A stretch of DNA of 64,000 nucleotides from Chaetoceros tenuissimus (taxonomy: Eukaryota > Bacillariophyta > Thalassiosirophyceae > Chaetocerotales > Chaetocerotaceae). The position numbers were made by a program, and so were the translations under genes. Below are positions 28,596 to 40,700 of the stretch, piece after piece. Positions within the stretch are counted from its first letter, which is position 1. Each line of letters begins with the position of its first letter. The stretch covers positions 1,240,001 to 1,304,000 of the forward strand of contig BLLK01000023.1 of NCBI GenBank assembly GCA_021927905.1, written 5' to 3'. Below the pieces are notes generated by a model that worked only from the letters and a program-made list of their open reading frames with translations, was not told the DNA's origin and ran no database searches.

Positions 28596-30668
28596 ATGCT
28601 CGATAACTTGATCAAAGTGAATCTATTGCAGCCTGTCCGTCAATTCATTGGTGCTGGTCAATCTACAGGTCAGACGAACAATAAACGACAAAAAGTTGAA
28701 GAAGTTCAAAATCTAGAAATTGTATTCAATCAAAGCAACACGAAGAACAGTACAAACATGACTGATAACAAACAGGAAAGCTTTGTTGACTCACCACCTT
28801 CTTCACCTAAACTTGCATCTGTAAATGAATCGGAACAAGAAGCTTCTGCAGACAAGAATATGGAGACTATTGACTTGGCTGTTACTCCTCCTGGTACAAG
28901 GTCTTTTCGTACCATGGCTTCCTTCTATTCGTCTACAGAAATCACAGCTCATGATCTACAACTCAAATTGTTAGAGAAAGGACACATTATTCCTGTAGAC
29001 GTTACTCTGTCTCATTTTGCAGCGGCAGATGATGATAACTCCAAGACTTTGGCTCCTCAAGAATTATCCGACTACCTTGATCGTGTTGCAGGACGTAGAT
29101 GTGGAGCTGATATGGCAAACTTTCTCTGTAGTGATCCATACTTTTGGAAGGGTGTATGGTATACTGTAGCAGGTGCTCTGCTTACCGTAGGATCCTTTGC
29201 TACTCTAGACAAAACTACAGATAAACAGGTTGACCTAGCTTCTTCTCTGTTATATGCCTGTGTTTCCTTTTACTTTGTCGTCACATATCCATGGAACTTA
29301 TTTCAAAATGAACGTAATGATGAAGAAACCATGTTTGAATTGCGTGAATCGGTAGATCGTCATGCGAGACAGTTTGCTATTTCCAACTCTAAAGATCGTA
29401 GAGGATCACTTGTTGATTACAAAGATGCAAAAGATGATTTGATTGAATATGTCAAGAGTCTCGTCTTTCAAACGGATAAAAAGAATGATACCCTCTCCGC
29501 GCAACAAGTGGATGTTGATCTTAGACAAAAGATTAATGGGTTGCAATATGCATTTGATCACATGTCGGATGAGAATAAACGTGTCGTCAAGTTGAATCAA
29601 TCACTTTTAATATCCAACAAGAACCTCATGTATCAGCCAGATGCTTACAGACTCATTTCATACCTTGCACATGAAGTCTTTGGGGATAAAACTGCTCTCA
29701 CAGAACGCGACATTGAACTATTTATTCTCAAGGAAATCAAGACTTCGGCTTGTTCTAGATTCATCAAAAAGATCTTTCAACGTCTTGATGCTATTGGTGA
29801 TCATGAGATTTCCCTAGAGGAACTTCATTCCTTCATGCATCAAATTAACTTGGAGGAAAAGAAGAAGAAGTCATACAGTAGCACTCTTCAGGATGCAATT
29901 AATGCAATCTTGACGCAAATTGCGGAAATCACTTGGGTCATGTCCGTTTGTTTCTTTGTCGCATACTTGATCAAGAGTCTCAAGGTTATTCTTTACATGC
30001 GTGATAAGACCAAGCTTTACATTGGAGCTATTGATGCAAGTGCTGTGTCAGGTTGGCTCAAGATTTTAGGTACTATGGAATTCATTACTTACTCTGTGAA
30101 CCATATTCAGCATGAGTACGATGAACAGAGACGAGCTAGGGCGGTTCTCAAGCACTTTCTTTATACATTCTATATGAAGGATGTGTACAATACCTACAAT
30201 TCCGAATCTTCATATTTGAAAAAGTTTCATGAAGACAAGTTAGACAAGACTAGTCTTCGAGCTTTGTTTGATGAATCCTCCATCTTTTTGCCAGGACATC
30301 TTTTTGATCACATCTTTCACGAGATTGATGATAATCACGATGGGTTTATTCAAAAAGAGGAGTTGGAGCGGTACCTTGACCAAAAAATTCATCCAAAGAG
30401 GGATGTATTTGTAATGTGTCTTCAGAATTTTGGTTTCTGGGCTAGTACAAGTTTGTTCCTTGGTAGTATTTTCTACTTAGTGAGTTACTACATGGATGAT
30501 TACAGCACAGGAAAGGAAATTACAGACCAAATAGGATCTGTATTGCATTTGTTTGGGGGGGTGACTTTGGTCAATAAAGCCTACACTCATCAACTTGAGT
30601 TTATACACTATGCTGCACATTTACGAGATGTCATTGGAGAATTGAAGGCAGAATCGGAAAGGGTTTGA
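28596..30668 (+). CDS. EF-hand multi-pass membrane protein
   Basis: 690 residues, single exon. Residues 1-120 are polar and Ser/Gln-rich, likely cytosolic. Hydrophobic segments lie at about 195-215 (GVWYTVAGALLTVGSFATL) and 225-240 (LLYACVSFYFVVTYPW). A degenerate EF-hand (RLDAIGDHEISLEELHSFM) lies near 405-420, and a membrane segment (ITWVMSVCFFVAYLIKSL) at about 447-465. A canonical EF-hand follows at about 575-590 (EIDDNHDGFIQKEEL with D-x-N-x-D-G-x-I-x3-E), and two more hydrophobic stretches near 610-635 and 650-665. A calcium-responsive membrane protein is the safest reading; no channel or carrier signature was recognised. The same gross plan occurs in other diatom EF-hand proteins. Confidence 0.75.
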   Translation: MLDNLIKVNLLQPVRQFIGAGQSTGQTNNKRQKVEEVQNLEIVFNQSNTKNSTNMTDNKQESFVDSPPSSPKLASVNESEQEASADKNMETIDLAVTPPGTRSFRTMASFYSSTEITAHDLQLKLLEKGHIIPVDVTLSHFAAADDDNSKTLAPQELSDYLDRVAGRRCGADMANFLCSDPYFWKGVWYTVAGALLTVGSFATLDKTTDKQVDLASSLLYACVSFYFVVTYPWNLFQNERNDEETMFELRESVDRHARQFAISNSKDRRGSLVDYKDAKDDLIEYVKSLVFQTDKKNDTLSAQQVDVDLRQKINGLQYAFDHMSDENKRVVKLNQSLLISNKNLMYQPDAYRLISYLAHEVFGDKTALTERDIELFILKEIKTSACSRFIKKIFQRLDAIGDHEISLEELHSFMHQINLEEKKKKSYSSTLQDAINAILTQIAEITWVMSVCFFVAYLIKSLKVILYMRDKTKLYIGAIDASAVSGWLKILGTMEFITYSVNHIQHEYDEQRRARAVLKHFLYTFYMKDVYNTYNSESSYLKKFHEDKLDKTSLRALFDESSIFLPGHLFDHIFHEIDDNHDGFIQKEELERYLDQKIHPKRDVFVMCLQNFGFWASTSLFLGSIFYLVSYYMDDYSTGKEITDQIGSVLHLFGGVTLVNKAYTHQLEFIHYAAHLRDVIGELKAESERV

Positions 30669-31719
30669 GTGGCTAATAGATAATATTACATGGTAAACAA
30701 AACTTATTTTTATAGGACTATTGTAGCAACATACTAAGCTATGGGATATCTTACTGATTACTGTATATCCCTCTTATCTATTACCATACATTGATCTTAT
30801 AACCAATGCATATCTTTAGGTTTACCCGATATTATTAGAAACTATGGAAGAAGAAGTTGACATGAAAAAAATGTGCACTGAAATAAACCGTTAAAGAGTG
30901 GGTATGAATCGAATCGAATCGAATCTACTCTGAATCCTCTTGAATAAAGTTCTCTCAAATGAAATCTAACATTGTATCTACGGAGATGAAGACTTATTAC
31001 AGTATGATACAAATTTTGCATGACTTTATTCTTTATTTATGATTAGTATTCAGTAGGTCAAAGTAGGGAAGTAATGTTTCTTCCCCTCTGCCCGTTGAGG
31101 ATGATGATAGGAAGTTGAGAATAGTCATCGGAGAGTCATTTGTCATTTTTCGATTATAGTACGTACTTCAATGATTTTCATGCTTCCTAAACATAAGTTA
31201 GAGGAAGGCGAAAAAACGAACCCAATTCTGTTCTACTTGTATGCCATGTACATTTATGTTTAGAACCAAAAGCCTCCTTTACATCTTGCAAATGAAATTC
31301 TTATAGAAAAGTACTATAAAAACATAGCTCTGAGGTGGTTCTGCAATCTTCTTCCTTTAACTTGTAGGGAAGGAATGTAGAATGTGACTTTGTACTACGT
31401 ACGAGTATTTCATACTTTTGCTTCATTATTTATTGGAATTCATATAAGAGTCATTTATGTATGTCTTATTTATACGTATTTAGCGCAGATGCCTGCCAAT
31501 TTACCCGAGAATCGGAGAAACTAGTTTTTCTGTCACTTATTTTGGCGATTTTGACTGTTAGTTAGTTCGGGTACACGTTTTGCCACGATCAACGGCTCTG
31601 CTGTGCTTCCTGCAGAAACACACATAACACATCAAGGTGCACCATTTTATCACATTGCTGCTACTCAACGCTCCAATAGACAAGTATTGAAGCTCATTCA
31701 TCATAAAACACAAATTAAC
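30669..31719. other. Intergenic spacer
   Basis: About 1 kb without a gene. A short (GAATC)4-like run at about 30907-30926 is the only repeat noticed. The last 200 bp are the presumed promoter and 5' UTR of the giant gene. Confidence 0.5.
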
Positions 31720-34700
31720 ATGAAGTTGGCATCGAGCTTTCTCACTGGAAGCTTGCTGCTTACTTGGAAGGATCAGTCGTTTTTTGCAGCTGCTTCCTCT
31801 AGTATTACTGCTAGTACTGCTACCAACTCCTCCTGGGCTCATTTAGATCACCATGCTGAGTCCTCATACTTCTCTGCTTCGAACTACACTCCTCCAGATG
31901 ATATCGATCAATTTGAAGGATACTTTAGTGAAGAAGATGAGTTCATTCCGCCTTTTGATGAGCCGAATGTACTCACTGCATCTGATATGTTATTGAGCGA
32001 TCAAGAGGAAGGCAGAGAAAGTCCGAGAAAACTGTCGGCTGCTACTGCTGCCATTGGAGACTTTTATGCCTTGGACTGCAATGCAAACCTTGCTAGGGAA
32101 ACCTGTACTAATCTTGATATCCATGGAGATATCACTGGTAACTTAGATATTGCCTGCGGTCAGTGTAAAATTTGGAATAATTCTCAAGACGATGTGACTA
32201 TCGGAGGGGGAATTAACATTTTGGGAAAGCTGCTCTTTCCGACTAATCATAAGGTGACTATCAGAACCCAATACGTGATTGTTCAAGGAGAAGTAAGTAA
32301 AATATTCTTTTTGTACATATTTCTATGTAAATAATTTCTATGGCTTCTAACATATCCTTCCTTTTCATCTTTCTTTCCTAGCTTGAGATTACTTCCGATC
32401 GAGACATTGCGCCCGAGAATGAGTCAGTTGTATTCACCATTACTGGAACAGATAATGTTCTTTTTACGAATGCCATGACTAGTGCACCAAATACTAATGT
32501 CTGCCCTAATGGAAGCTGTAACCTAGGTCCCAAGCCTTTTGTGGTGCTAGGAGGTAAATTGAACATTCGTGGTTTCCCCGATAATTCTTGTAAAACTTGG
32601 ACTCCGATCAAGAATGTAGAGCTGAAAGTGCCAACTCCGGATCTTGCAAACTTTGATCAGTATGAAGAACTCCCAGGAAGTGATACTTGCCCTTTGACTG
32701 GAACTACTTTTTACCAATCGGACTTTAGCACTGGAATCGCTGGAAATCCTGAATGGTCTGCAAGAGGTGGAACTTTATCCATTGCGGATGGAGTCTTGAC
32801 TGTTTCTGATAGAACTGACCTCGATCATGGACCGACCCTTGATATCTCCAATAGTCTCTCTTGTTTAGAACCCGACAGAGATTATCTTTTTACAGTAACC
32901 ATGAGATTCGACAACGCTGAAAGAAATGGTCAGCCTTCTTGGTGTAAAACTGGTGAAAATTCAGGGGATCATTGGTGGTATTATTGTACTGAAATATTCA
33001 TTAGAACTAATACCAATGCAAATGGAGGTTTGGCCTGGGTAACAACTAATCATCGAAGTGGGGACTATGGAGAATGGGTGACCTACACAGGAATCATTAG
33101 ATTTTCTACGGAGAGACTTAATGTGTCTACTGCTACTTTGCATTTTCGTCGTTTAGAGCCTGATTCAGATTATAGTATTAAGAACTTTTCCATTAGTTTG
33201 CCGAGTCAGGAGTCGTACTATAGTCGGCCTGATGTTTGCGGTCAGTTAGTTAGAAATGGAGATGCAGAAACTAATGGATTGAATCCGTATCCATTTTCAA
33301 GTGTGTTTGGGCAGAGCGACTTAAAAGTACTGGAGGAATCTGGGAACCATTACTTTCATCTTTCCAATAGAACTGTTAGTCATTGGTCAGCTACAAGTGT
33401 AGATATTCACCTTGATTGTATGAAGGATGCAGGAGTAGAGTATGAATTCAGTGCAAAAGTGCGTCTTTTTTCCGAATTTAATCACAAAGTTACCTTTATT
33501 TTGAGATTGCAAACCAGTTTGGGCAATTGGCATCACCCTTCTGTGGCTAATTGTCCTCTGCAAAAGTACGCAGATGGATTTGTACTTTGTAGAGGAACGT
33601 TTATGGTAGATGAGAATATGGCGGATGCAACGCAAATGCAGCTACGTTTCTATGACAATAGTCAAGAAGGCAATCGATATGATATCGATATTGATGATGT
33701 TTCCATTACTCGCAAAAGAGGATTCGTGGATAAGGTTATTGTATCTCAAAGCGATGCAACTTGTTGGGGAAATGGTGCGACTGTTGAATTTGGTACTTCT
33801 GTTTATTTTAGTTATTCATGGCAGAAATTGAAGAATACTTTCACCACAGGTAAGGCTTTATTTAGTGTCTCATTGTCACATCTTATACCATCCACACCTT
33901 GAAGCTCATGATATCTGCTTAAAGAAATCGAAAGTTCTACTGCAATTGAAAATGGGGATCTGGCTTTGCTGCTTAGCAAAGCCCCAAGTATTCCAATCCT
34001 ATCTCAGGCTGACTCTATCACGCAAGCTGGAAGAGTTGCTCTTGTTTCTAGAAATGTAAAGATTGGGGGAGACTTAGACGAATGGGATGCTAATCGAGGT
34101 GCTTATCTACAAGTGCTACATACTATCAACCAAGTCCAACATCTATCTGGGGTTGAGTTCAAATACATGGGACGTTTCGGTCAAGATGATAGGTACGTCT
34201 TTTGCTAGATTTCTTTTCATTTTCTACTTCATTTACTAATCATCATTTGAATCATAGATTTCCGATTCAAATCCAATATTCAGGCGACATTACAGGCAGT
34301 ATCGTATCAAAGAACTCCATTTACAAATCAACACAGAGATGCATTGTCATTGATGGCAGTTCAAACATTGCCTTATCTGAGAATGTTGCTACTGATTACG
34401 TAGGAAAATGTTATTATTTCGGCCACAATGCAACAGACAACTCTATTGTGAGTAACTATGCTAGCTATGGTTATGGAAAGCATCACGGCCTAGGAGGCGA
34501 TAATCGAGCTGCAGGATTTAGACAGTACAATGGTCCGAACATATTTGATGGAAATGTAGCTGTTGGAAATGATCATTACGGCTTCAAGCTCACTCAAGCT
34601 CATAGGTTGCAGGAGAATGGAAGTAATGATTCCACAGATGCAAGATGGTTTCAATACGGGGAATTCAAGAATAATATTGCCGCAGGCAACGGTCACTCTG

Positions 34701-37700
34701 GATTCATCTTTGAGTCAAACTTTCAACCTGAGAGAGTAACTTTTGATAACTTGCTGGCTTATAATAATAGATACTATGGTAAGAATTGTACATCTTCTAT
34801 GGGATTTATGAAATGACAACGCAAAGTATCATGCTCACACTTTTCTTCACTTAAAAGGCATTTATTTCTGGGATGTTCGAAGAGTTTCTATTACAAATAG
34901 CGAATGTATTGGAAATGGGTACGGAATTTCGATGAGGCGAAGTGATGAGATGGAAGTAAACGACACTATCATTCGTGGTATTACCTCAACTAGAAAGGAA
35001 GAAATCAACCTTGCAACGTACGATTCTCCGTGTATCTCTTCTGGTTGGCCTGCTCCAATCGGGTTCAGAATGAATAATTGGATACATAGATTCAATGGGC
35101 ATCATGGAGAAACTACTCCTAATCTTGGATTAAAAATGACCAATGTTCAGTTCACTGACTTTGACCATGACGATGAGTGCTCCGACAGTGTAGCGGTAGG
35201 TTTCCGAGCTGCGCAACTCAGTGATCCTGATGTCAATGATGGACATTTTAATTATGTATCCTCCTTTGATAATGTTGATTTAGGACCAACGTTGATCGAC
35301 ATGGCATCTGCGAAACTTGGAGGTTTACAAGATATTGTGATTATTGATCCAAATGGTTCTTCTGACCCATCAGGATCTTCCAATTCTGCTTCTGTTTTTA
35401 TGTCTGATAGAAATGAGCTCAAAACTTTCCTTACAAGTTCAGACTGTACTTCTTACGATGATATTGGTATGGCGTATTGCAAGAATTCTTGTCTTCGGGG
35501 TGTCACCCTTCTTGTAGATCAGATGGAAACCAAAGGTGTTGATATGAAGATCACTCGAAAGTCTGATGGAAAATCCACTTATGGTGAGTACTTTGGAAAT
35601 TGTTTATTGTCGCAGGTTTGATACTTTCGATTTCTAACATGCTTTGGTTTGATTTGATCCCTTAGGTCTTCAATTCTATGGATATGATGAACCTGAGTTT
35701 TTCAATAATACCATTTACGATAGCCATGCTAGAAAATTTTCTATCCCTCTTCCTGCCGGGCAGTATTCCATTCAATTCGAAAGTGACGGAGAGCCAGTAT
35801 GGCCGAGATATGTTTCAGAACGTTGGGAAGGAATTCCAAACTGTAGCAATCATGCCAATGGACCAGACATTTCTCTCGTTGAACCACCTCTACTTGAAGA
35901 CGAGTGTAGCCAGCTTGTGAGAAATCAAGGCATGGAATTAGGTATGAGATTTTGGCAGCATCCAGACTGGCGCGGTAGCGGCGGAGGTTACTTTGAGTTA
36001 CTAGAAAATGAAGGACGAGATAATTCCTCTGCCTTAAAGTTCGCAAGAAGAAGCTCGAGTGGAGATGGAATTGGTCAGAACTTAGGTACGTGAAATATTT
36101 TGATGTCTCTGGTTCTTTGAATAAACCAAATTCTCACTTATCATTTCTATTTGTCGACATAGATACAAGATGCTTCAATTCAAATCTTGATGAATACTTT
36201 GAAGTTTCAGTTTGGTACAAATCCCTAACTAGTAATGGACAACATGTCTGCGATCCTTTTGACGGTTCAGACCTGAACAGGTGTCCAATTGCTACATTGA
36301 AGTCAGCATACTATGCTGATGAAACAAAGGAAGGACTGACTTGGAACTATGAGACTGTAGCAAGAACTGTGGTTCCAATCAGTACTAATGGATACTCTTT
36401 GACTCACGGAGTTGTAAAGGTCAATCAAAGGAGATCTGAATTAATTCGGGCATGGATGTACTTGCAACATGTACATAGTAGCTATGATATGATTATTGAT
36501 TCCTTTACCGTGGAAAAGCTAGAGAAAATGTGCAGTGAAGATAATTTTATCAGGAATGGAAACTTCGATTCCTATTCCAAATTTTGGAGATCCTGGCCTG
36601 ATTGGGACTGGCAAAATGTTGAATACTCCATAGTGAATAATGCTATTGAAATATCCAATAAGCAGAATGCAGATCGTGGTTTGGAGCAACTCTTGTACAT
36701 TGATACGGACTGTATTAAGAAGGGAGATAGATTCATAGTACAAGCAGACTTTCAAATGATTTCAAAAGCTGATAATTCTATTGTCAGGTGCCATTCTAAT
36801 CATACACTCGCAAGCTGCGGAGAAGTTAGAATTTCTAGTTCTGACGCTATTGATTGGAGCTGGGTAGTTGTGTCCAATGCTGTATTATTTGCCGACGATG
36901 CATGGGCTGATTGGAATCATTATGCAGGTATTTATACAGCGACTGAGAGAGACGCGAGACATGTGTCCATGAGTTTAATTTTGGGCAGAAATACTCATAA
37001 TGACGCTCGGGTAATTTTTGACAATGTTCGTATGCAGAGATTGCCTCGTAACTCCTGTAATGATATGTTACAGAATGGTAATTTCGAGTTTGCAGATACT
37101 TCTTTCTGGCGACAAAATCATGGAGGAGAGCGCTTTGTGATGGCTGCTGACTCAAAGAATGGAGAGTATTCTTTGCATTATAAGCAGCTAGATATACACA
37201 ATTGGAATTACGTCTACCAAAATCTGGACACTGGCTGCTTTGCAGAAGGACAGCGCTTCGGAATCTCTGCTCTATTTAAAATGGCAAATGCTACCACTAA
37301 TGAACCAATTGCATGTGATATAAGCTCGACGTGGGGAGACAATATTTGTCCGTATGTGTATCTTCGAGGTAAGTTTGGATTAGAAAGTGTATTTGCTCAT
37401 CTTGCATCTTTGAAAATGGAAAAAGACTGATTCTTTTCTTCTTCATGGACGCAGGTGATGGTTGTACTGTAGATGGCAATATTCAAACAATTGAACTTAC
37501 TTTGATGAATCAACATGACTTCGATGGCGATGTAGGTTGGGTTGCAAATCAATTCAATCCTTATTATAGAGACATCACTATTGATGCGAATTTTGCAACA
37601 TGTACTACCATTTCTGTAGGATTAGGTCGCCAGACTCCTCCTGGAAAGTCTGTTTTAATTGACGAGATTTCCTTTGGACATCTTTCTACTCTTTCCCCTA

Positions 37701-40700
37701 CAGTAAGTTGTTTAATCGTTGAGAAGCATCTTCACCATTCCAAATAATACCATTCACTCATATTAACCTCGTTCTTCTAGGCTACCCCAACCTTTCATCC
37801 TACAACAGCTGCTCCAGTAGTAACTACGGCTGCTCCTGTAATGGCTTCGGCTTCACCCAGTAGTAATACTGAGCTTCAGTGTCCATCAGAAGGTTCCTCA
37901 ATTGAAGTTACCGAGCAATCGTTTAGAATTTCACAGGCAAGTTCTAACACTGTTTGCACTCTCACAAAGGTTACGGAGGTTAATGGGGAAATCATAAGAA
38001 CAATTCCTCTTGCGAGATCTTATGATACTCACCCATGGGAAAGATCTGGAAGTAGTGTGGCTCAAAAGTATTTCAGTAAGGAAATAGAATGCTATGATAG
38101 TTACTTTTGCCAGATAAATTTGCCTGTTGTAGGCACAGGGGAAAGTTACCGCCTTTCATCTTATCAATATTCTGTTTCGGAGGAAGTTGAGATGGCTAGA
38201 TTTCTTGAGACCGCAACTTATGGAGTGACGAGACAGGAGCTGTCTTCACTTACCGATGCTGTGAGTAATAATGGTGGGCATAGATTTGAAGCAATCGTCG
38301 ATTGGTTCAAAGATCAGATTATTACTCCTGCTACGAGAAAAGTACTGGAGAGAACGAGTAAATGAAAGAATTCCAACAAGTCAAAGAGCAGGTTTACCTG
38401 ACCATCCATGTGATCAATACTCTAGGTGGAGAACTTTCTCTTTCGGTAAGTTTTATTTTCGCTTGATGGAGTACAAGGAGAATCATTGCCATAATTCTAC
38501 ACCTCACAACGATAAAATCTCTAACCCGAACACCATTAAAAGTCAATAATGAGCGTATGTGGTTTTTGCCTAGGAAAGACATTACAGTTCAAGGAACTGG
38601 ACCTTACAATATCTATTACAACGATGAGTTCAGAACTCGTGTACAAGATATTACATGGACCGGCAAACCAGTTGGGTTTATATTTGATCCAAACTATGCT
38701 TATGAAGTTTGCAATCAAGGAATTGGGGAGAGTGTCAATGGTGCTTTCCATATTCAATTAAATGATACTTGTGTGAATATAGGCAATCCTGCTATTAACC
38801 TCGACGGCGCTGAAAGCTCAGCCAACTACATTGTTGATATCGATGTTTCGAATCTCGAAGCTACTGACTTCATTGCTACTACTGAAGGTCAAATGTTGAT
38901 GCTAAAGAATGCTTTGTCTTCTCAGGTGTGCAACAGTATCCCTGATGTACCTCAAATGGAAGATCAATTGATATTTGGAAAAGTCTCAGATGGAACTTGG
39001 CTTGTTTTTGACAGTCGTCTAACTTTTGATGACAATGACATCTCGTCTCCAATGTCAGATGGAGGGAAAGGAAATCAAGTAGCGGGAGGCGTCCAATGCT
39101 CAAATGTTCCTCGTAATTTCCTGAATGAAGATACATGCCAGGTAAGGAAATATAGGAAGACTATTCACTTGCTTCTTTCCACTTTCTAAATACTGTTTTC
39201 TTCTTTCAGGTTTCCACAAATGCTTGTAGGCCAGCTTCAACATCTTCTGCAGTGTCTGTCACGCTAGACGCAACTACTATCTCAGAGCTTAATACTTTGG
39301 TCCCAGACCGATACACTTATGAAATTCGGGGAGTTTCTGTCGTTGATATGAATAGTATGACTTTATTCCCTGAAAAGCTTCCACATCCTTGCACACCTAA
39401 TCTGCGTTCTAGATGGGAACCAATATCAACAACTGCATGTGAGAATCCTACTGAGCTTCAAGATGAAACCTCTGATGCCCTTACTACATTATTACTTGCC
39501 AGTGGCGATGAGAATCCGTACATTACTGATATCTACTTTCCTGAATCTGGAATGATGTGCAATAGTACTGATACAGAAACGGAAATTGAAATCGACGTCT
39601 TGAATGTAGATGATGGTACGACAACCTGCTACAAACGAGTACATCCAGACTATAGGAGCGTTTACGAACTTTCTTATTGGGTCGAGAATCATCCAGGTGG
39701 TGCTTATGCCATTACTAAATGGTCTGCAAATAATGGAACTACACTTGTTTTCCCAAATCTAAGTACTACAAGACCTCACCCTATGTCTCGATGGGAGGAG
39801 AATAAGCAGAGGTTTGCATACGTTGGCAGGTTTGGAGACCGTATCTTTGTTCCACGTGACTTGCCTTATGAGCTTCGAACAGAAGAAGTTACAAACTATT
39901 ACAATCCTCCCAATGAGAATGATAATGCTGTATTAGTCTGCGGATCTTATAATGAAGTTGCAAATGTCAAGTCGAATGAGTTCACATTTGGTATACACGA
40001 CGGTTATAGTGTTCCAGGTGCTAGTTGGGATGGCGAAGATAAAGTGAATGTGTGGTATGCCATGGCATTAGAAGCTCCGGATCAGTTGAGGTAAGTTAGA
40101 AAGCTTAGATGCACATCTTCTTTGAGATACGCTTGAAATGAAATTGATACAATCTAACATATCCAACAGGCAACGTATTGCTTGGAGTCTTGCTCAAATT
40201 CTTGTAGTGGTCACAGATGCAATTGGTAAGAAAGCCTTGAATGAATTCTTTGATATTCGCTTTCATTCAGTTCTTACATATCTCACTTATCAAACAGATG
40301 ACGGGGTACGATACTCCGAGTGGTTTATTTCATACTACGATATCTTTGTTCGAAATGCGTTCACAAATTATAGACAGATTTTGAAAGAGATTAGCTTTAA
40401 CCCTTTGATGGCAGAGCATCTTTCTTTCCTTCGATCTCGGAGTTCAGCATTCCTTTGGGAAGAGTATGAAATTAAATCACAAGCGGACGAGAACTATGCA
40501 AGAGAAATCATGCAACTGTTCTCGATCGGACTAAGCAAGCTCAACATTGACGGGACATTGCTCCTAGATGAAGATGGAAACTCACAGCTGTCTTACACTA
40601 ATGATGATATTGAGTCGTTTGCAAGAGCTTGGACAGGTTTTGACTTACAACCAACTCGGTCTAACATTGAAGCTGGCCCAGCTAGAGGCAACAGGCTTGA

